From positions 46,692-110,691 of the forward strand of contig CADCFQ010000007.1 of the NCBI GenBank assembly GCA_902800795.1: a stretch of 64,000 bases of DNA, read 5' to 3'. Below are positions 54,669-63,947 of this stretch, piece after piece. The notes under the pieces were generated by a model. It was not told the DNA's origin. It was given only the letters and a program-made list of their open reading frames with translations, and made no database searches. The position numbers and the translations under genes are program-made. The stretch comes from an uncultured Ruminococcus sp. (GTDB lineage: Bacteria > Bacillota > Clostridia > Oscillospirales > Ruminococcaceae). Each line of letters starts with the position of its first letter. Position 1 is the first letter of the stretch.

Positions 54669-54697
54669 ATTATACTAAACTCTTTATCATAAGTCAA
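54669..54697 (-). promoter_or_regulatory. Promoter of the SH3 gene
   Basis: Minus strand TTGACT, 17 bp, TATAAT. Confidence 0.75.
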
Positions 54698-54734
54698 TTA
54701 AAATTCGGTTACGATTTTGAGTTTCTGCGAATTT

Positions 54735-54750
54735 TCGATAACGTTTTCGA
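54735..54750 (+). promoter_or_regulatory. LacI-type operator-like site before the PPi-phosphofructokinase gene
   Basis: TCGATAACGTTTTCGA is a near-palindrome with central AACGTT, like LacI/PurR-family operators. It lies 185 bp before the phosphofructokinase start; a -10 TATAAT is at 54872-54877, with no clear -35. Confidence 0.4.
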
Positions 54751-54932
54751 TAAAATACCTGTTTGTAGTATATCCCCAACAGGGGCTGGTTAATATATTG
54801 TTGTTTTGTAATATATTTATAAAGTTGTTCCGCTTCATAAAATATCTATTTTATTTTGGATTTTTCTGTGCTATAATCATTTTGTAAAGCGGACAGACCG
54901 CATTTTTATAATGAAACGGAGAAAGTGATCTA

Positions 54933-56138
54933 ATGAATATTGCTGTTGCACAGTCAGGCGGCCCGACCTGCGCTATTAATGCATCTCTGGTCGGTGTTTT
55001 TTCGGAAGCTATCAAGTCCCCCGAGATCGACGCTGTTTTCGGTTCGATCAACGGTATCGAGGGCATCATCAAGGATGACCTTGTGAACCTTCGCCAGATC
55101 ATCAAGACCAACGAGGATATGGAGCTTCTGAGACAGACGCCCTCAACAGTTCTTGGCTCATGCAGATACAAGCTGCCCGAGATAGATGAGGACAGCTCTG
55201 TTTATGAGCGTATCCTCAACTGCCTTGAAAAGCACCGCATAGGCGCATTTTTCTATATCGGCGGAAACGACTCTATGGATACCGTAGCGAAGCTTTCGGA
55301 CTTTATCGAACAGAAGGGCTCGGACATAAAGGTGATTGGCGTGCCCAAGACCATAGACAACGACCTTCCCGAGACTGACCACACCCCCGGCTTCGGTTCG
55401 GCTGCAAAGTATGTAGCTGCCACTGTCCAGGAGATAATCCGTGACAGCTCGGTATATTCGATCGAGTCTGTTACTATTATCGAGATAATGGGCCGTCACG
55501 CCGGCTGGCTCACAGCTTCCACCTGTGTGCTCAGAGCCAATGACGAGATAGCTCCCCACCTTATCTATCTGCCGGAGAGCCCATTTACCGAGGAGAAGTT
55601 CCTTGAGGATGTTAGAGAGATGATGGCAAAGCACAAGGCTCTTATTATTGCTGTTTCCGAGGGCGTTCGCCTTAAGCGTGATATGGACAAGCCCAGAGTG
55701 ATAGACAACTTCGGCCACGAGTATCTTTCGGGCATAGGCAAGACTCTTGAGCAGATAATCAAAGAGAGCATAGGCTGCAAGGTAAGGTCAGTAGAGCTCA
55801 ATGTTATGCAGCGCTGTTCTTCCCATATCTGTTCAAAGACCGATATCGACGAGGCAGTAAGCATAGGCGCAGCCGGAGTAAGGGCGGCTCTTTCGGGAGA
55901 GACCGGAAAGATGATGTCCTTCAGGCGCATAAGCCATGTGCCTTATGTTATAGACATCGTGTCAGTTGATGCGCATCTGACCGCAAACAAGGAGAAGTTC
56001 TTCCCCTCAAAGTGGATAAACTCGGCTCAGAACGATATAAGCCCGGACGCTATCAAGTATTTCCTCCCGCTTATCCAGGGTGAGGTCAAGATAGCGATGA
56101 AAAACGGTATGCCGGTACATTATAAGATAAGAAGCTGA
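54933..56138 (+). CDS. pfp: Diphosphate-dependent 6-phosphofructokinase
   Basis: 401 residues. PFK fold with the substrate motif IGGNDSMDT and PKTIDNDLPETDHTPGFGSA. Asp in the GGND position and Lys in PKTIDND mark the pyrophosphate-using type, where ATP enzymes have GGDGS and PGTIDND. This gives reversible glycolytic phosphorylation and saves ATP, common in anaerobic Firmicutes. GIEGI and the MGRHAGW motif complete the active site. Confidence 0.9.
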   Translation: MNIAVAQSGGPTCAINASLVGVFSEAIKSPEIDAVFGSINGIEGIIKDDLVNLRQIIKTNEDMELLRQTPSTVLGSCRYKLPEIDEDSSVYERILNCLEKHRIGAFFYIGGNDSMDTVAKLSDFIEQKGSDIKVIGVPKTIDNDLPETDHTPGFGSAAKYVAATVQEIIRDSSVYSIESVTIIEIMGRHAGWLTASTCVLRANDEIAPHLIYLPESPFTEEKFLEDVREMMAKHKALIIAVSEGVRLKRDMDKPRVIDNFGHEYLSGIGKTLEQIIKESIGCKVRSVELNVMQRCSSHICSKTDIDEAVSIGAAGVRAALSGETGKMMSFRRISHVPYVIDIVSVDAHLTANKEKFFPSKWINSAQNDISPDAIKYFLPLIQGEVKIAMKNGMPVHYKIRS

Positions 56139-56150
56139 AAATATTTATAT

Positions 56151-56186
56151 AAGCGGCTTTCCCACAGCAGGGAAGGCCGCTTTTTT
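56151..56186 (+). terminator. Terminator of the phosphofructokinase gene
   Basis: Stem AAGCGGCTTTCCC / GGGAAGGCCGCTT with one wobble, then six T. Confidence 0.92.
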
Positions 56187-56316
56187 GCTGCATTATGGCT
56201 GTTTTTAACCGCTTATCCTGTCAGGCGATCAGGGCTCTGCAAGGCATAAAAAGTTAATTGTGTCAAAGGTTATTGTTAATAAATTTTAAATAATCGGCGG
56301 TTTTCACAACACGTTG

Positions 56317-56345
56317 TTGACAAAATTAGAGAAAAATGTTATATT
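56317..56345 (+). promoter_or_regulatory. Promoter of the c-di-GMP phosphodiesterase gene
   Basis: TTGACA, 17 bp, TATATT. Its start point, about 56352, excludes the long open frame beginning at 56336. Confidence 0.8.
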
Positions 56346-56395
56346 TATATATGAGCTTGTATGCTTACTATGAAAATTTATCAAGAGGTCATGTC

Positions 56396-58081
56396 ATGAA
56401 GGATAATTTTTTTATTAGTGATAATTTCATGCGTTTCTATAAAGCGGTAAGGCGCAATTTTGAATCGCAGGAAGATGCCCTTTCGGCAATAAGAGACAAC
56501 TTTGTCACTCTCAAGGATGAGATGCTCATCGCAAGGCTTGAATATCATATATCAGCGGCAAACGACATTGATAACGCCAAGGATGAAAGCGCAGTGCTGT
56601 TTGATTCGGTGCTGGGTTATGAGAACGACCCTTATGAGTTCGTTATCGAGACAAGCGATAAGGGCGTGTGCTTTATTACAGTTTTCCCGGTCCCCGGCAA
56701 GCATTGGGACGCTGATGACAGAAAGAGGCTGGAGATATTCTCGTTTATGCTTTATAATCTTGTCGGAAAGGGCAAGATGGCAGGTATAGCCAATCATCTG
56801 CTGCTTACAGATGTGCTTACCGGCGTCAGCAATTCCAACGGCTTTTTGCAGTACTGCGGAATGCTGAAGAAGATGGGACTGCTTTCCAATTATACTGCGT
56901 TCTATCTTAATATCAAGACCTTCAAGTTCATAAACCGTCAGGCAGGCCCCAGATACGGCGATGAGATACTGCGTGAATATGTCCAGATCCTTTCCGGTTA
57001 TCTTGGAAAGGGCGGAAAGTTAGCCCGTCTCGGCGGAGATAACTTTGCAGGCCTTGTTTATAAGGAGCAGGCAGAGGAGTTTATAAAGTTTGTAAGCGCT
57101 GTCAAGATCACAAAGATGATAGACAGCCACATCCGCTCATTTACGATAAATGCAAGGCTCGGCCTTTACAGCATAACTCCCCAGGCAACGCCTTCGGACC
57201 TTATGAACAACATATCGACCGCTTTCAACTATGCAAAAAACGTCCTGCAGCGTGATTATGCCTGGTTCGAGCCGAGTATGCTTGAAGTTACAATGAGGAA
57301 CAAGGAGATATCCTTTATGTTCCCCAAGGCCATAAAGAACCGTGAGTTCGTTGTCTACTATCAGCCGAAGGTCAGCCTTACCAACGATACCCTTTGCGGC
57401 TGCGAAGCGCTTGTAAGATGGCAGAGAGAAGGAAAGATAGTTCCGCCTATGACCTTTATCCCCCTGTTTGAAAGCGACGGCACGGTCTGCACTCTTGATT
57501 TCTATGTGCTGGATACCGTGTGCAGGGATATCAAGGACTGGTGCGACAGAGGAATAACCCCTGTAAGGGTATCGGTGAACTTCTCGAAGAACCACATGAG
57601 AAACTTTAACCTCGCACAGGACGTTATCACCGTTGTGGAGAAATACGGAATAGATCCGAAGTATCTGGAGATAGAGCTTACCGAGATGTCGGGCTATGTT
57701 GACAGAAAGGCAATGACAGACTTTGTCTGCGCTATGCACGATTACGGCATTACCACATCTATTGACGATTTCGGGACAGGCTATTCTTCGCTTATGCTTA
57801 TAAAGAACCTGCCTGTTGATGTTATCAAGCTGGACAAGTCCTTTATAGATAATATCAGCGATGTCAACAGCGAGGACTGCACCTTTGTCAAGGACATTAT
57901 AAATATGATAAGGGACATTGACCTTGAGACAGTCTCCGAGGGTGTCGAGACAAAGGTCCAGGCGGATTTCCTGACAGAGATAAACTGTGAGATAGCACAG
58001 GGCTACCTGTTCAGCAAGCCTATACCTCACGATGAATTTGAGCAAAAGCTCACTGACGGCGGAAAGTATACAAGAGAATAA
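56396..58081 (+). CDS. c-di-GMP phosphodiesterase (degenerate GGDEF plus EAL)
   Basis: 561 residues. N-terminal 150 residues unassigned, probably sensory. GGDEF domain at about 155-300, where the signature reads GGDNF, so diguanylate cyclase activity is doubtful. EAL domain (about 315-555) has all catalytic motifs: CEALVRW, NFSKNHMRN, ELTEM, IDDFGTGYSS, IKLDKSF and SEGVETKVQ. It therefore should break down c-di-GMP. Start 56396 follows GAGGT and fits the promoter. No membrane span seen. Confidence 0.9.
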   Translation: MKDNFFISDNFMRFYKAVRRNFESQEDALSAIRDNFVTLKDEMLIARLEYHISAANDIDNAKDESAVLFDSVLGYENDPYEFVIETSDKGVCFITVFPVPGKHWDADDRKRLEIFSFMLYNLVGKGKMAGIANHLLLTDVLTGVSNSNGFLQYCGMLKKMGLLSNYTAFYLNIKTFKFINRQAGPRYGDEILREYVQILSGYLGKGGKLARLGGDNFAGLVYKEQAEEFIKFVSAVKITKMIDSHIRSFTINARLGLYSITPQATPSDLMNNISTAFNYAKNVLQRDYAWFEPSMLEVTMRNKEISFMFPKAIKNREFVVYYQPKVSLTNDTLCGCEALVRWQREGKIVPPMTFIPLFESDGTVCTLDFYVLDTVCRDIKDWCDRGITPVRVSVNFSKNHMRNFNLAQDVITVVEKYGIDPKYLEIELTEMSGYVDRKAMTDFVCAMHDYGITTSIDDFGTGYSSLMLIKNLPVDVIKLDKSFIDNISDVNSEDCTFVKDIINMIRDIDLETVSEGVETKVQADFLTEINCEIAQGYLFSKPIPHDEFEQKLTDGGKYTRE

Positions 58082-58113
58082 TGAACAAGCGGCTGTCCAT
58101 CTGACAGCTTCAG

Positions 58114-58160
58114 GCGAAAAAAGGTACCTCGTCCCGAAAGGGGTGAGGTACCTTTTTCGC
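58114..58160. repeat. Palindromic repeat, copy 2
   Basis: GCGAAAAAAGGTACCTC / GAGGTACCTTTTTCGC arms around a CCC-GAAAG-GGG core; same family as 45131-45178 but inverted, with a homologous flank. Followed by T-rich DNA, so it may also act as terminator of the EAL gene. Confidence 0.85.
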
Positions 58161-58183
58161 ATTTATCTTTTTTCAACAGATCT

Positions 58184-59122
58184 TTAGCCTTCAACTATCT
58201 CAAAGGGCTTTAACTCATTAAGGTCGTATGGTGTTTCCTGATAGATACAGTAGTTGAGCCAGTTTGAGTATAAAAGGTTTGCCGAACAGCTCCAGTTGAA
58301 CACAGGCATCATTGACGGGTCGTTGTTAGGGAAGTAGTTGTAGGGGATCTTCGGGTCAAGACCCTTGTTTTTGTCCCTGACATATTCCTTTGCCAGCGTC
58401 TCTCTGTCATATTCCCAGTGTCCCATAAGGAAAAACTGTCTCTGGCTATTATCGGCAACAAGGTGTACCCCTGCTTCATCAGACTCAGCCACGACCTTTA
58501 AGTTGTTCACTCTGTAAAGGTCCTGCTTGCGTATCTCGGTGTTTCTCGAATGAGGACAGTGGAAAACATCGCCGAAGCCTTTAAGGATCGAGAACTGAGG
58601 ACAGTTTATATGGTGCTTGAAGTTTCCGTGAAGCTTTTCATCCAGCTTATACTTCGGTACGCCGTAGTGGTAGTAGAGCGCAGCCTGGGCTCCCCAGCAG
58701 ATATGGACAGTGGAATAAACGTTGGTCTTCGACCACTCGAACACCTGACAAAGCTCATCCCAGTAGTCGACCTCCTCAAAATCAAGGAGCTCCACGGGTG
58801 CCCCCGTTATGATAAGGCCGTCATAGCGCTGGTCTTTTACCTCGGAAAAAGGCTTGTAAAACGCCAGCATATGCTCCTGGGAAGTGGTCTTCGAGATATG
58901 CGAGCTCATCTGGATAAGGTCGATATCAACGTGAAGAGGGGTGTTGCTCAGGAGTCTTAAAAGCTGGGTCTCGGTAACTATCTTGTCGGGCATGAGGTTG
59001 ACGATAGCTATCCTCAGCGCTCTGATATCCTGATGCAGCGCCCTTTCGGCAGGTATTACAAAAATGTGCTCTTCCTCCAGTGTCTTGAAAGCAGGAAGAT
59101 CATTCGGTATTTTGATAGGCAT
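58184..59122 (-). CDS. metA: Homoserine O-acyltransferase MetA (probably acetyl-CoA specific)
   Basis: 312 residues. First step of methionine synthesis: acylation of homoserine. Nucleophile Cys in HICWGAQAAL, with His in MGHWEYDRETLA and Glu nearby. Residue 111, in TGAPVE, is Glu; in the characterised family Glu here gives acetyl-CoA use and Gly gives succinyl-CoA use, so homoserine O-acetyltransferase is predicted. GGAG precedes the ATG. It has a strong promoter and no SAM-riboswitch-like leader. Confidence 0.92.
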   Translation of the reverse strand: MPIKIPNDLPAFKTLEEEHIFVIPAERALHQDIRALRIAIVNLMPDKIVTETQLLRLLSNTPLHVDIDLIQMSSHISKTTSQEHMLAFYKPFSEVKDQRYDGLIITGAPVELLDFEEVDYWDELCQVFEWSKTNVYSTVHICWGAQAALYYHYGVPKYKLDEKLHGNFKHHINCPQFSILKGFGDVFHCPHSRNTEIRKQDLYRVNNLKVVAESDEAGVHLVADNSQRQFFLMGHWEYDRETLAKEYVRDKNKGLDPKIPYNYFPNNDPSMMPVFNWSCSANLLYSNWLNYCIYQETPYDLNELKPFEIVEG

Positions 59123-59160
59123 AGTATGTCTCCTCGTATGATTTGTTCTTATTCTTATCT

Positions 59161-59189
59161 ATTATAGCACAGCTTTATTAACATTTCAA
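59161..59189 (-). promoter_or_regulatory. metA promoter
   Basis: Minus strand TTGAAA, 17 bp, TATAAT, 39 bp before the start. Confidence 0.8.
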
Positions 59190-59298
59190 GATATAAATTT
59201 TTCTAATTACCCCCACCCAACCGGGGCGTGCCTTCACCGGCCGGCAGGGTGTAAGCTTCAGCCCGGGAGATATTTATGAAAAAAATCTGTTAAACCAC

Positions 59299-59327
59299 TT
59301 GCAATTGGGAGAATATTGTAGTATAAT
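59299..59327 (+). promoter_or_regulatory. glyA promoter
   Basis: TTGCAA, 17 bp, TATAAT, 60 bp before the start. The 260-bp gap before it has a CACC-rich stem region but no recognised riboswitch. Confidence 0.75.
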
Positions 59328-59386
59328 CATAGGTAGGACTGTGTTTGCAGTTATGTTAATAATCTGAATGAATAGGAGAAGTTGAA

Positions 59387-60634
59387 ATGAAAATTCTTGA
59401 CACTATAGGATTTGTAGAGAGTTTTGACAAGGAAGTCGGAGAGGCAATGGCAAAGGAGCTTGCCAGACAGAGAAGAAACCTTGAGCTTATAGCCAGCGAG
59501 AACATCGTATCTCCTGCTGTAATGGCAGCTATGGGTTCTGTACTTACCAATAAATATGCAGAGGGTTATCCCGCAAAGAGATACTACGGCGGATGCGAAG
59601 AGGTAGACGTTGTAGAGCAGATAGCTATCGACAGAGCTTGTGAGCTTTTCGGTGCTAAGTTTGCAAATGTACAGCCTCACTCCGGCGCACAGGCAAACAC
59701 TGCTGTATACTTTGCTCTTCTCCAGCCCGGAGACACCGTTATGGGTATGAGCCTTGACAACGGCGGACACCTTACTCACGGTTCCTCTGTAAATATCTCC
59801 GGTAAATATTTCAACTTCGTTCCTTACGGTGTAGATGAGAACGGCTTCATTGACTATGACGCAATGGAGAAGCAGGCTAAGGAAGTTAAGCCCAAGCTCA
59901 TCGTGGCAGGTGCTTCCGCATATCCCAGAAAGATCGACTTCGAGCGCATCTCAAAGATCTGCAAGGAGATCGGCGCATACTTCATGGTAGATATGGCTCA
60001 TATCGCAGGTCTGGTCGCTGCAGGTCAGCATCCTTCCCCTGTTCCTTATGCAGACATCACCACAACTACCACTCATAAGACGCTCAGAGGCCCCAGAGGC
60101 GGTCTTATCCTCACAAACGATGAGGTGCTTGCAAAGAAGATCAATTCTGCTATCTTCCCCGGAACACAGGGCGGTCCTCTTATGCACGTTATCGCAGGAA
60201 AGGCTGTTTGCTTCGGTGAGGCACTCAAGCCCGAGTTCAAGGCTTACGGCGAGCAGATCGTAAAGAACGCTCAGACTCTTGCAAAGGGACTCCTTGACAG
60301 AGGCTTTGACCTCGTTTCCGGCGGTACAGACAACCACCTGATGCTTGCGGACCTGAGACCCTTCAGCATCACAGGAAAGAAGCTCCAGCATGACCTTGAC
60401 GAGGTATACATCACAGTAAACAAGAACGCTATCCCCAACGACCCCGAGAAGCCGTTCGTTACCAGCGGTGTCCGCATCGGTACACCTGCCGTAACAACAA
60501 GAGGTCTTGTTGAGGAGGATATGGAGGTCATTGCAGAGTGCATCTACCTCACAGCAAAGGACTTTGAGGGAAATGCCGACAAGGTAAGAGCTATGGTAAA
60601 CGACATCTGCAAGAAGTATCCGCTCTACGAATAA
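59387..60634 (+). CDS. glyA: Serine hydroxymethyltransferase
   Basis: 415 residues. Turns serine and tetrahydrofolate into glycine and methylene-THF. PLP Lys in [29 protein letters not shown] near the N-terminus, and [24 protein letters not shown] precedes the ATG. Complete and typical in length. Confidence 0.97.
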   Translation: MKILDTIGFVESFDKEVGEAMAKELARQRRNLELIASENIVSPAVMAAMGSVLTNKYAEGYPAKRYYGGCEEVDVVEQIAIDRACELFGAKFANVQPHSGAQANTAVYFALLQPGDTVMGMSLDNGGHLTHGSSVNISGKYFNFVPYGVDENGFIDYDAMEKQAKEVKPKLIVAGASAYPRKIDFERISKICKEIGAYFMVDMAHIAGLVAAGQHPSPVPYADITTTTTHKTLRGPRGGLILTNDEVLAKKINSAIFPGTQGGPLMHVIAGKAVCFGEALKPEFKAYGEQIVKNAQTLAKGLLDRGFDLVSGGTDNHLMLADLRPFSITGKKLQHDLDEVYITVNKNAIPNDPEKPFVTSGVRIGTPAVTTRGLVEEDMEVIAECIYLTAKDFEGNADKVRAMVNDICKKYPLYE

Positions 60635-60660
60635 TCAGTTAAATCATAAGTTGAACAACT

Positions 60661-60690
60661 ATCGGGCTTCCGTTATCGGGAGCCCGATTT
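60661..60690 (+). terminator. Terminator-like hairpin after glyA
   Basis: Stem ATCGGGCTTCC / GGGAGCCCGAT followed by TTTA. Confidence 0.7.
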
Positions 60691-60856
60691 ATGATATATT
60701 GAGACAGTAGCTTCTGAACACGGCGTTAAAGCAATATAAAGCGACATGACTTGACACCATGAACACTCACTCGGCGGCAGCTACATATAGATTTTACGCA
60801 GAAATTAGTGACACATAAAGCTCAACTGCTTGACAGAGCGAATATAAAACAGCAAC

Positions 60857-60899
60857 AAAAAATATGCTCGAAGGCGGCCACAAGGATCCGTCTTCGGGC
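60857..60899 (-). terminator. Terminator of the TrmH-family gene
   Basis: Stem GCTCGAAGGCGG / CCGTCTTCGGGC with a few mismatches; on the minus strand a T-rich run follows. The stretch 60691-60856 holds nothing recognised. Confidence 0.75.
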
Positions 60900-60904
60900 T
60901 TTTG

Positions 60905-61720
60905 TCATCTTTTTCTCAGCTCCCAGAAAACAACTGCGCTGGCTGCCGCAACATTCAGCGAGTCCACTCCGTGAGCCATAGGTATCTTCACGGTCTGGTC
61001 GCAGGCGGCGATAGTCTCTTCTTTCAGCCCATCGCCCTCTGTCCCAAGGATAACGGCAAGCTTGTCGGCTCCTGTAAGTATGGGCGAGTCTACGCTCAGA
61101 GTGTCGTGCCTTAGCGCCATAGCGGCGGTGAGAAAGCCATTAGAGCGCAGGAACTCCACATAATCAGGTGCGCCCTGGTCAAGATAAGCCCAGGGTATCT
61201 GGAACACTGTTCCCATACTCACCCTTATAGAGCGGCGGTAAAGCGGGTCGCTGCAGCCTTTTGTCAGCAGCACCGCATCTATCCCAAGTGCCGCAGCGCT
61301 TCTGAATATTGCGCCCACGTTAGTCTGATTCATAATGTCCTCAAGCACTGCTATCCTGTTCGCACCCTTTAAAAGCTTTTCTGCCTGGGGCGGCTGTCTC
61401 CTTCTCATGGCGCAGAGCGCACCCTGGGTCAGCTTGTATCCTGTAAGCTCCGTAAGAACGTCGCTGTCGGCTGTGTAAACGGGTATGTCCTCAAACTGCG
61501 CTATTATATCGCCGGCCTGTCCGGTTATGTATTTTCGCTCCAGCAGGAAAGACACAGGCTCATAGCCGTCCGCAAGAGCACGCCTTATGACCTTTGGGCT
61601 CTCGGCGATGAAAAGCCCCTCCTCCGGCTCGAACCACCTTAAAAGCGCCGCCTCCGATGTGCTTACAAAAGGGAGCAGGGCTTCGTCCTTCAGGTCTTTT
61701 ATCTCAATGATCTTCGGCAT
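60905..61720 (-). CDS. TrmH/SpoU-family RNA 2'-O-methyltransferase
   Basis: 271 residues. N-terminal substrate-binding domain and a C-terminal SPOUT knot domain with NQTNVGAIFRSAAALGIDAV, ILGTEGDGLKEE and IPMAHGVDSLNVAAASAVVF. Likely methylates tRNA or 23S rRNA; target not assigned. ATG 61720 follows GGAGTGAT; an earlier ATG at 61735 sits before that site and overlaps the promoter side. Confidence 0.88.
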   Translation of the reverse strand: MPKIIEIKDLKDEALLPFVSTSEAALLRWFEPEEGLFIAESPKVIRRALADGYEPVSFLLERKYITGQAGDIIAQFEDIPVYTADSDVLTELTGYKLTQGALCAMRRRQPPQAEKLLKGANRIAVLEDIMNQTNVGAIFRSAAALGIDAVLLTKGCSDPLYRRSIRVSMGTVFQIPWAYLDQGAPDYVEFLRSNGFLTAAMALRHDTLSVDSPILTGADKLAVILGTEGDGLKEETIAACDQTVKIPMAHGVDSLNVAAASAVVFWELRKR

Positions 61721-61754
61721 ATCATCACTCCGCATAAAGATTATTTCAGAGAAA

Positions 61755-61783
61755 ATTATACCACGGCAGCTCAAAAAAAGCAA
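61755..61783 (-). promoter_or_regulatory. Promoter of the TrmH-family gene
   Basis: Minus strand TTGCTT, 17 bp, TATAAT; weak -35. Confidence 0.55.
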
Positions 61784-61822
61784 GAGTGTAAAAAATAACG
61801 GTATTTATTCATTATTCTGCCC

Positions 61823-61851
61823 TTGAAAAGCTGTGCTTTCTGTGTTATAAT
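61823..61851 (+). promoter_or_regulatory. recJ promoter
   Basis: TTGAAA, 17 bp, TATAAT, 45 bp before the start. Confidence 0.75.
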
Positions 61852-61896
61852 AAGATATTAAACCGAATTGTATTTTTATTAGTAAGGAATGAAACT

Positions 61897-63921
61897 ATGA
61901 AACGCTGGACGATCAACAAGCCCGATGCTGTAAAAAGTGCCGAATTCTGCGCAAAATGTGACCTTTCGCCGCTTGCTGTCGATGTTATGACATCTAGAGG
62001 GGTCAAGACCTTTGAGCAGCTGGTGAGCTTTTTTAACAGCGACGAGCTTTATGCGCCTGATGAGATCAAGGACATCAAGCTTGCCGCATCGTATATCACA
62101 AAGGCGATAGATGCCTATGAGCTTATCTGCATCTACGGCGATTACGACTGCGACGGTGTCACATCCACCGCTGTATTATACAGCTATCTTGACAGCATCG
62201 GCGCAAACGTTATGTATTATATCCCGGAGCGCTCCGACGGCTATGGCCTTAACGAAGAAGCCATCAGAAAGCTCAGTGATATGGGAGTAAAGCTGATAGT
62301 TACCGTGGATAACGGTATAGCTGCCGTGAATGAAGCAGAGCTTATAAAAGAGCTGGATATGAAGCTGGTCGTTACCGACCACCACCAGCCACCGGAGGTC
62401 CTCCCCGATGCTCTGGCGATCGTTGACCCTCATCAGAGCGATTGTCCTTCAAGGTTCAAGGACCTCTGCGGTGTGGGGGTGGCCCTGAAGCTCTGTGCCG
62501 AGCTTGACGACGGCAACTACGATATAGTCTTGGAGCAGTTTGCCGATATCTGTGCCATAGGCACGGTTGCGGACGTAGTTCCGCTCAGGGGCGAGAACAG
62601 GACGATAGTCAAGAAAGGACTTGAATATCTTAAAAACACTGAGAAACCGGGCCTTGTCCACCTTATGGAGCTGACGGGTATAAACCGTGAGCAGGTCAAG
62701 TCCTCGGATATAGGTTTCAGGCTTGCTCCTGTTATTAACGCATCAGGGCGTTTCGGCTCTCCGCTTACGGCTGTCAAGATGCTCCTCAGCGACGACGAGG
62801 ACGAAGCTTCGTCCTATGCGCAGACACTTGTCAACCTTAATAAGCAGCGCAAGCAAGCCGAGCTTGAGATAATGAACGAGATAGTAACGTTTATCAATAA
62901 TAACCCTGAGCTTCTCGACCACAGGGTGCTTGTTGTTTCCGGCAAGGGCTGGCACCACGGTGTTATCGGGATTATCAGCGCCAGGATAATGGAGTTTTAC
63001 GGAAAGCCCTGCTTTGTGATCTCCACGGATGACAGCGGCGAGGCAAGGGGCTCTGCAAGGAGCATCAAGGGCTTTTCGGTGTTCAAGTGTCTCCAGCACT
63101 GCAGCGAGGTGCTTACAAAGTTCGGCGGTCACGAATGTGCAGGCGGCCTGTCGCTCAGGGAGGAGGACATCGAAAGGTTCACCCGGCTCGTATACGAGTA
63201 TTCCGATCCTATCGAGCAGTTCCCGAGATTTACCCTGACAGCTGATAAGCTTCTCCAGCCTGCGGATATAACCCTCCCCAATGTAAAGGGTCTGTCAAAG
63301 CTCGAGCCCTTCGGCGATGCCAACAGCCAGCCCGTTTTCGCTATGCTCGGCGTGCTCGTAAAAAAGATCATCCCTCTTTCTCAGGGGGCACACACAAAGA
63401 TCGAATATACCTACGGCAGCAGCTTCGGCCAGGCACTGTTTTTTATGCTTCGTCCCGAGAACGCCTGCTTCGGCGTCGGAGACAAGCTTGACCTGCTTGT
63501 GAACCTTGATGTGAATGTGTTCGGCGGCAATGAGTCCGTCAGCGTAAAGGTCATAGACCACAGGCTCCACGGAGTCAAGCAGGAGCGCTATTTTGCAGCA
63601 AAGGACTGCTATGAGAAGCTAAGGCGCAGCGAGAGCCTGCCGGAGAGCTTCATAAAGAAAATAATACCCTCCCGTGAGGAGCTTATCAGCGTTTATAAAT
63701 ACATAGGCGCCGTAAGAGAGACAACGCTTGACACTCTGTTCATGAGGCTGTCAGGCGATGATATGAATTACTGCAAGCTAAGGCTCTGCATCGACATTTT
63801 TGCCGAGAACGAACTTATAAGCTTCAAACCGGCAACAGGAAAGATAAAATGGATAAAGCCCGAGAAAAGGGCAGATCTTGAAAGCAGCGAGACTTTGGTA
63901 AAGCTTCGCTCGCTTCTTTGA
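61897..63921 (+). CDS. recJ: Single-stranded-DNA-specific exonuclease RecJ
   Basis: 674 residues. DHH phosphoesterase with YGDYDCDGVTSTA, VTVDNGIAA, VTDHHQPPE and GVGVALKL motifs, then a DHHA1 domain with GKGWHHGVIGIISARI and FGGHECAGGLS. Degrades 5' ends of single-stranded DNA in recombination and repair. The C-terminal 200 residues fit the longer Firmicute form. Confidence 0.95.
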   Translation: MKRWTINKPDAVKSAEFCAKCDLSPLAVDVMTSRGVKTFEQLVSFFNSDELYAPDEIKDIKLAASYITKAIDAYELICIYGDYDCDGVTSTAVLYSYLDSIGANVMYYIPERSDGYGLNEEAIRKLSDMGVKLIVTVDNGIAAVNEAELIKELDMKLVVTDHHQPPEVLPDALAIVDPHQSDCPSRFKDLCGVGVALKLCAELDDGNYDIVLEQFADICAIGTVADVVPLRGENRTIVKKGLEYLKNTEKPGLVHLMELTGINREQVKSSDIGFRLAPVINASGRFGSPLTAVKMLLSDDEDEASSYAQTLVNLNKQRKQAELEIMNEIVTFINNNPELLDHRVLVVSGKGWHHGVIGIISARIMEFYGKPCFVISTDDSGEARGSARSIKGFSVFKCLQHCSEVLTKFGGHECAGGLSLREEDIERFTRLVYEYSDPIEQFPRFTLTADKLLQPADITLPNVKGLSKLEPFGDANSQPVFAMLGVLVKKIIPLSQGAHTKIEYTYGSSFGQALFFMLRPENACFGVGDKLDLLVNLDVNVFGGNESVSVKVIDHRLHGVKQERYFAAKDCYEKLRRSESLPESFIKKIIPSREELISVYKYIGAVRETTLDTLFMRLSGDDMNYCKLRLCIDIFAENELISFKPATGKIKWIKPEKRADLESSETLVKLRSLL

Positions 63922-63947
63922 CCAAACTGAAAGAAAGGAAGGTCGCA

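Noticed and set aside
56336..56395. Upstream start of the EAL gene
   Set aside because: Overlaps the -10 element and would precede the transcription start.
59123..59386. Possible SAM or glycine/THF riboswitch between metA and glyA
   Set aside because: Promoters sit within 60 bp of each start, leaving leaders too short for these riboswitches, and none of their core motifs is visible.
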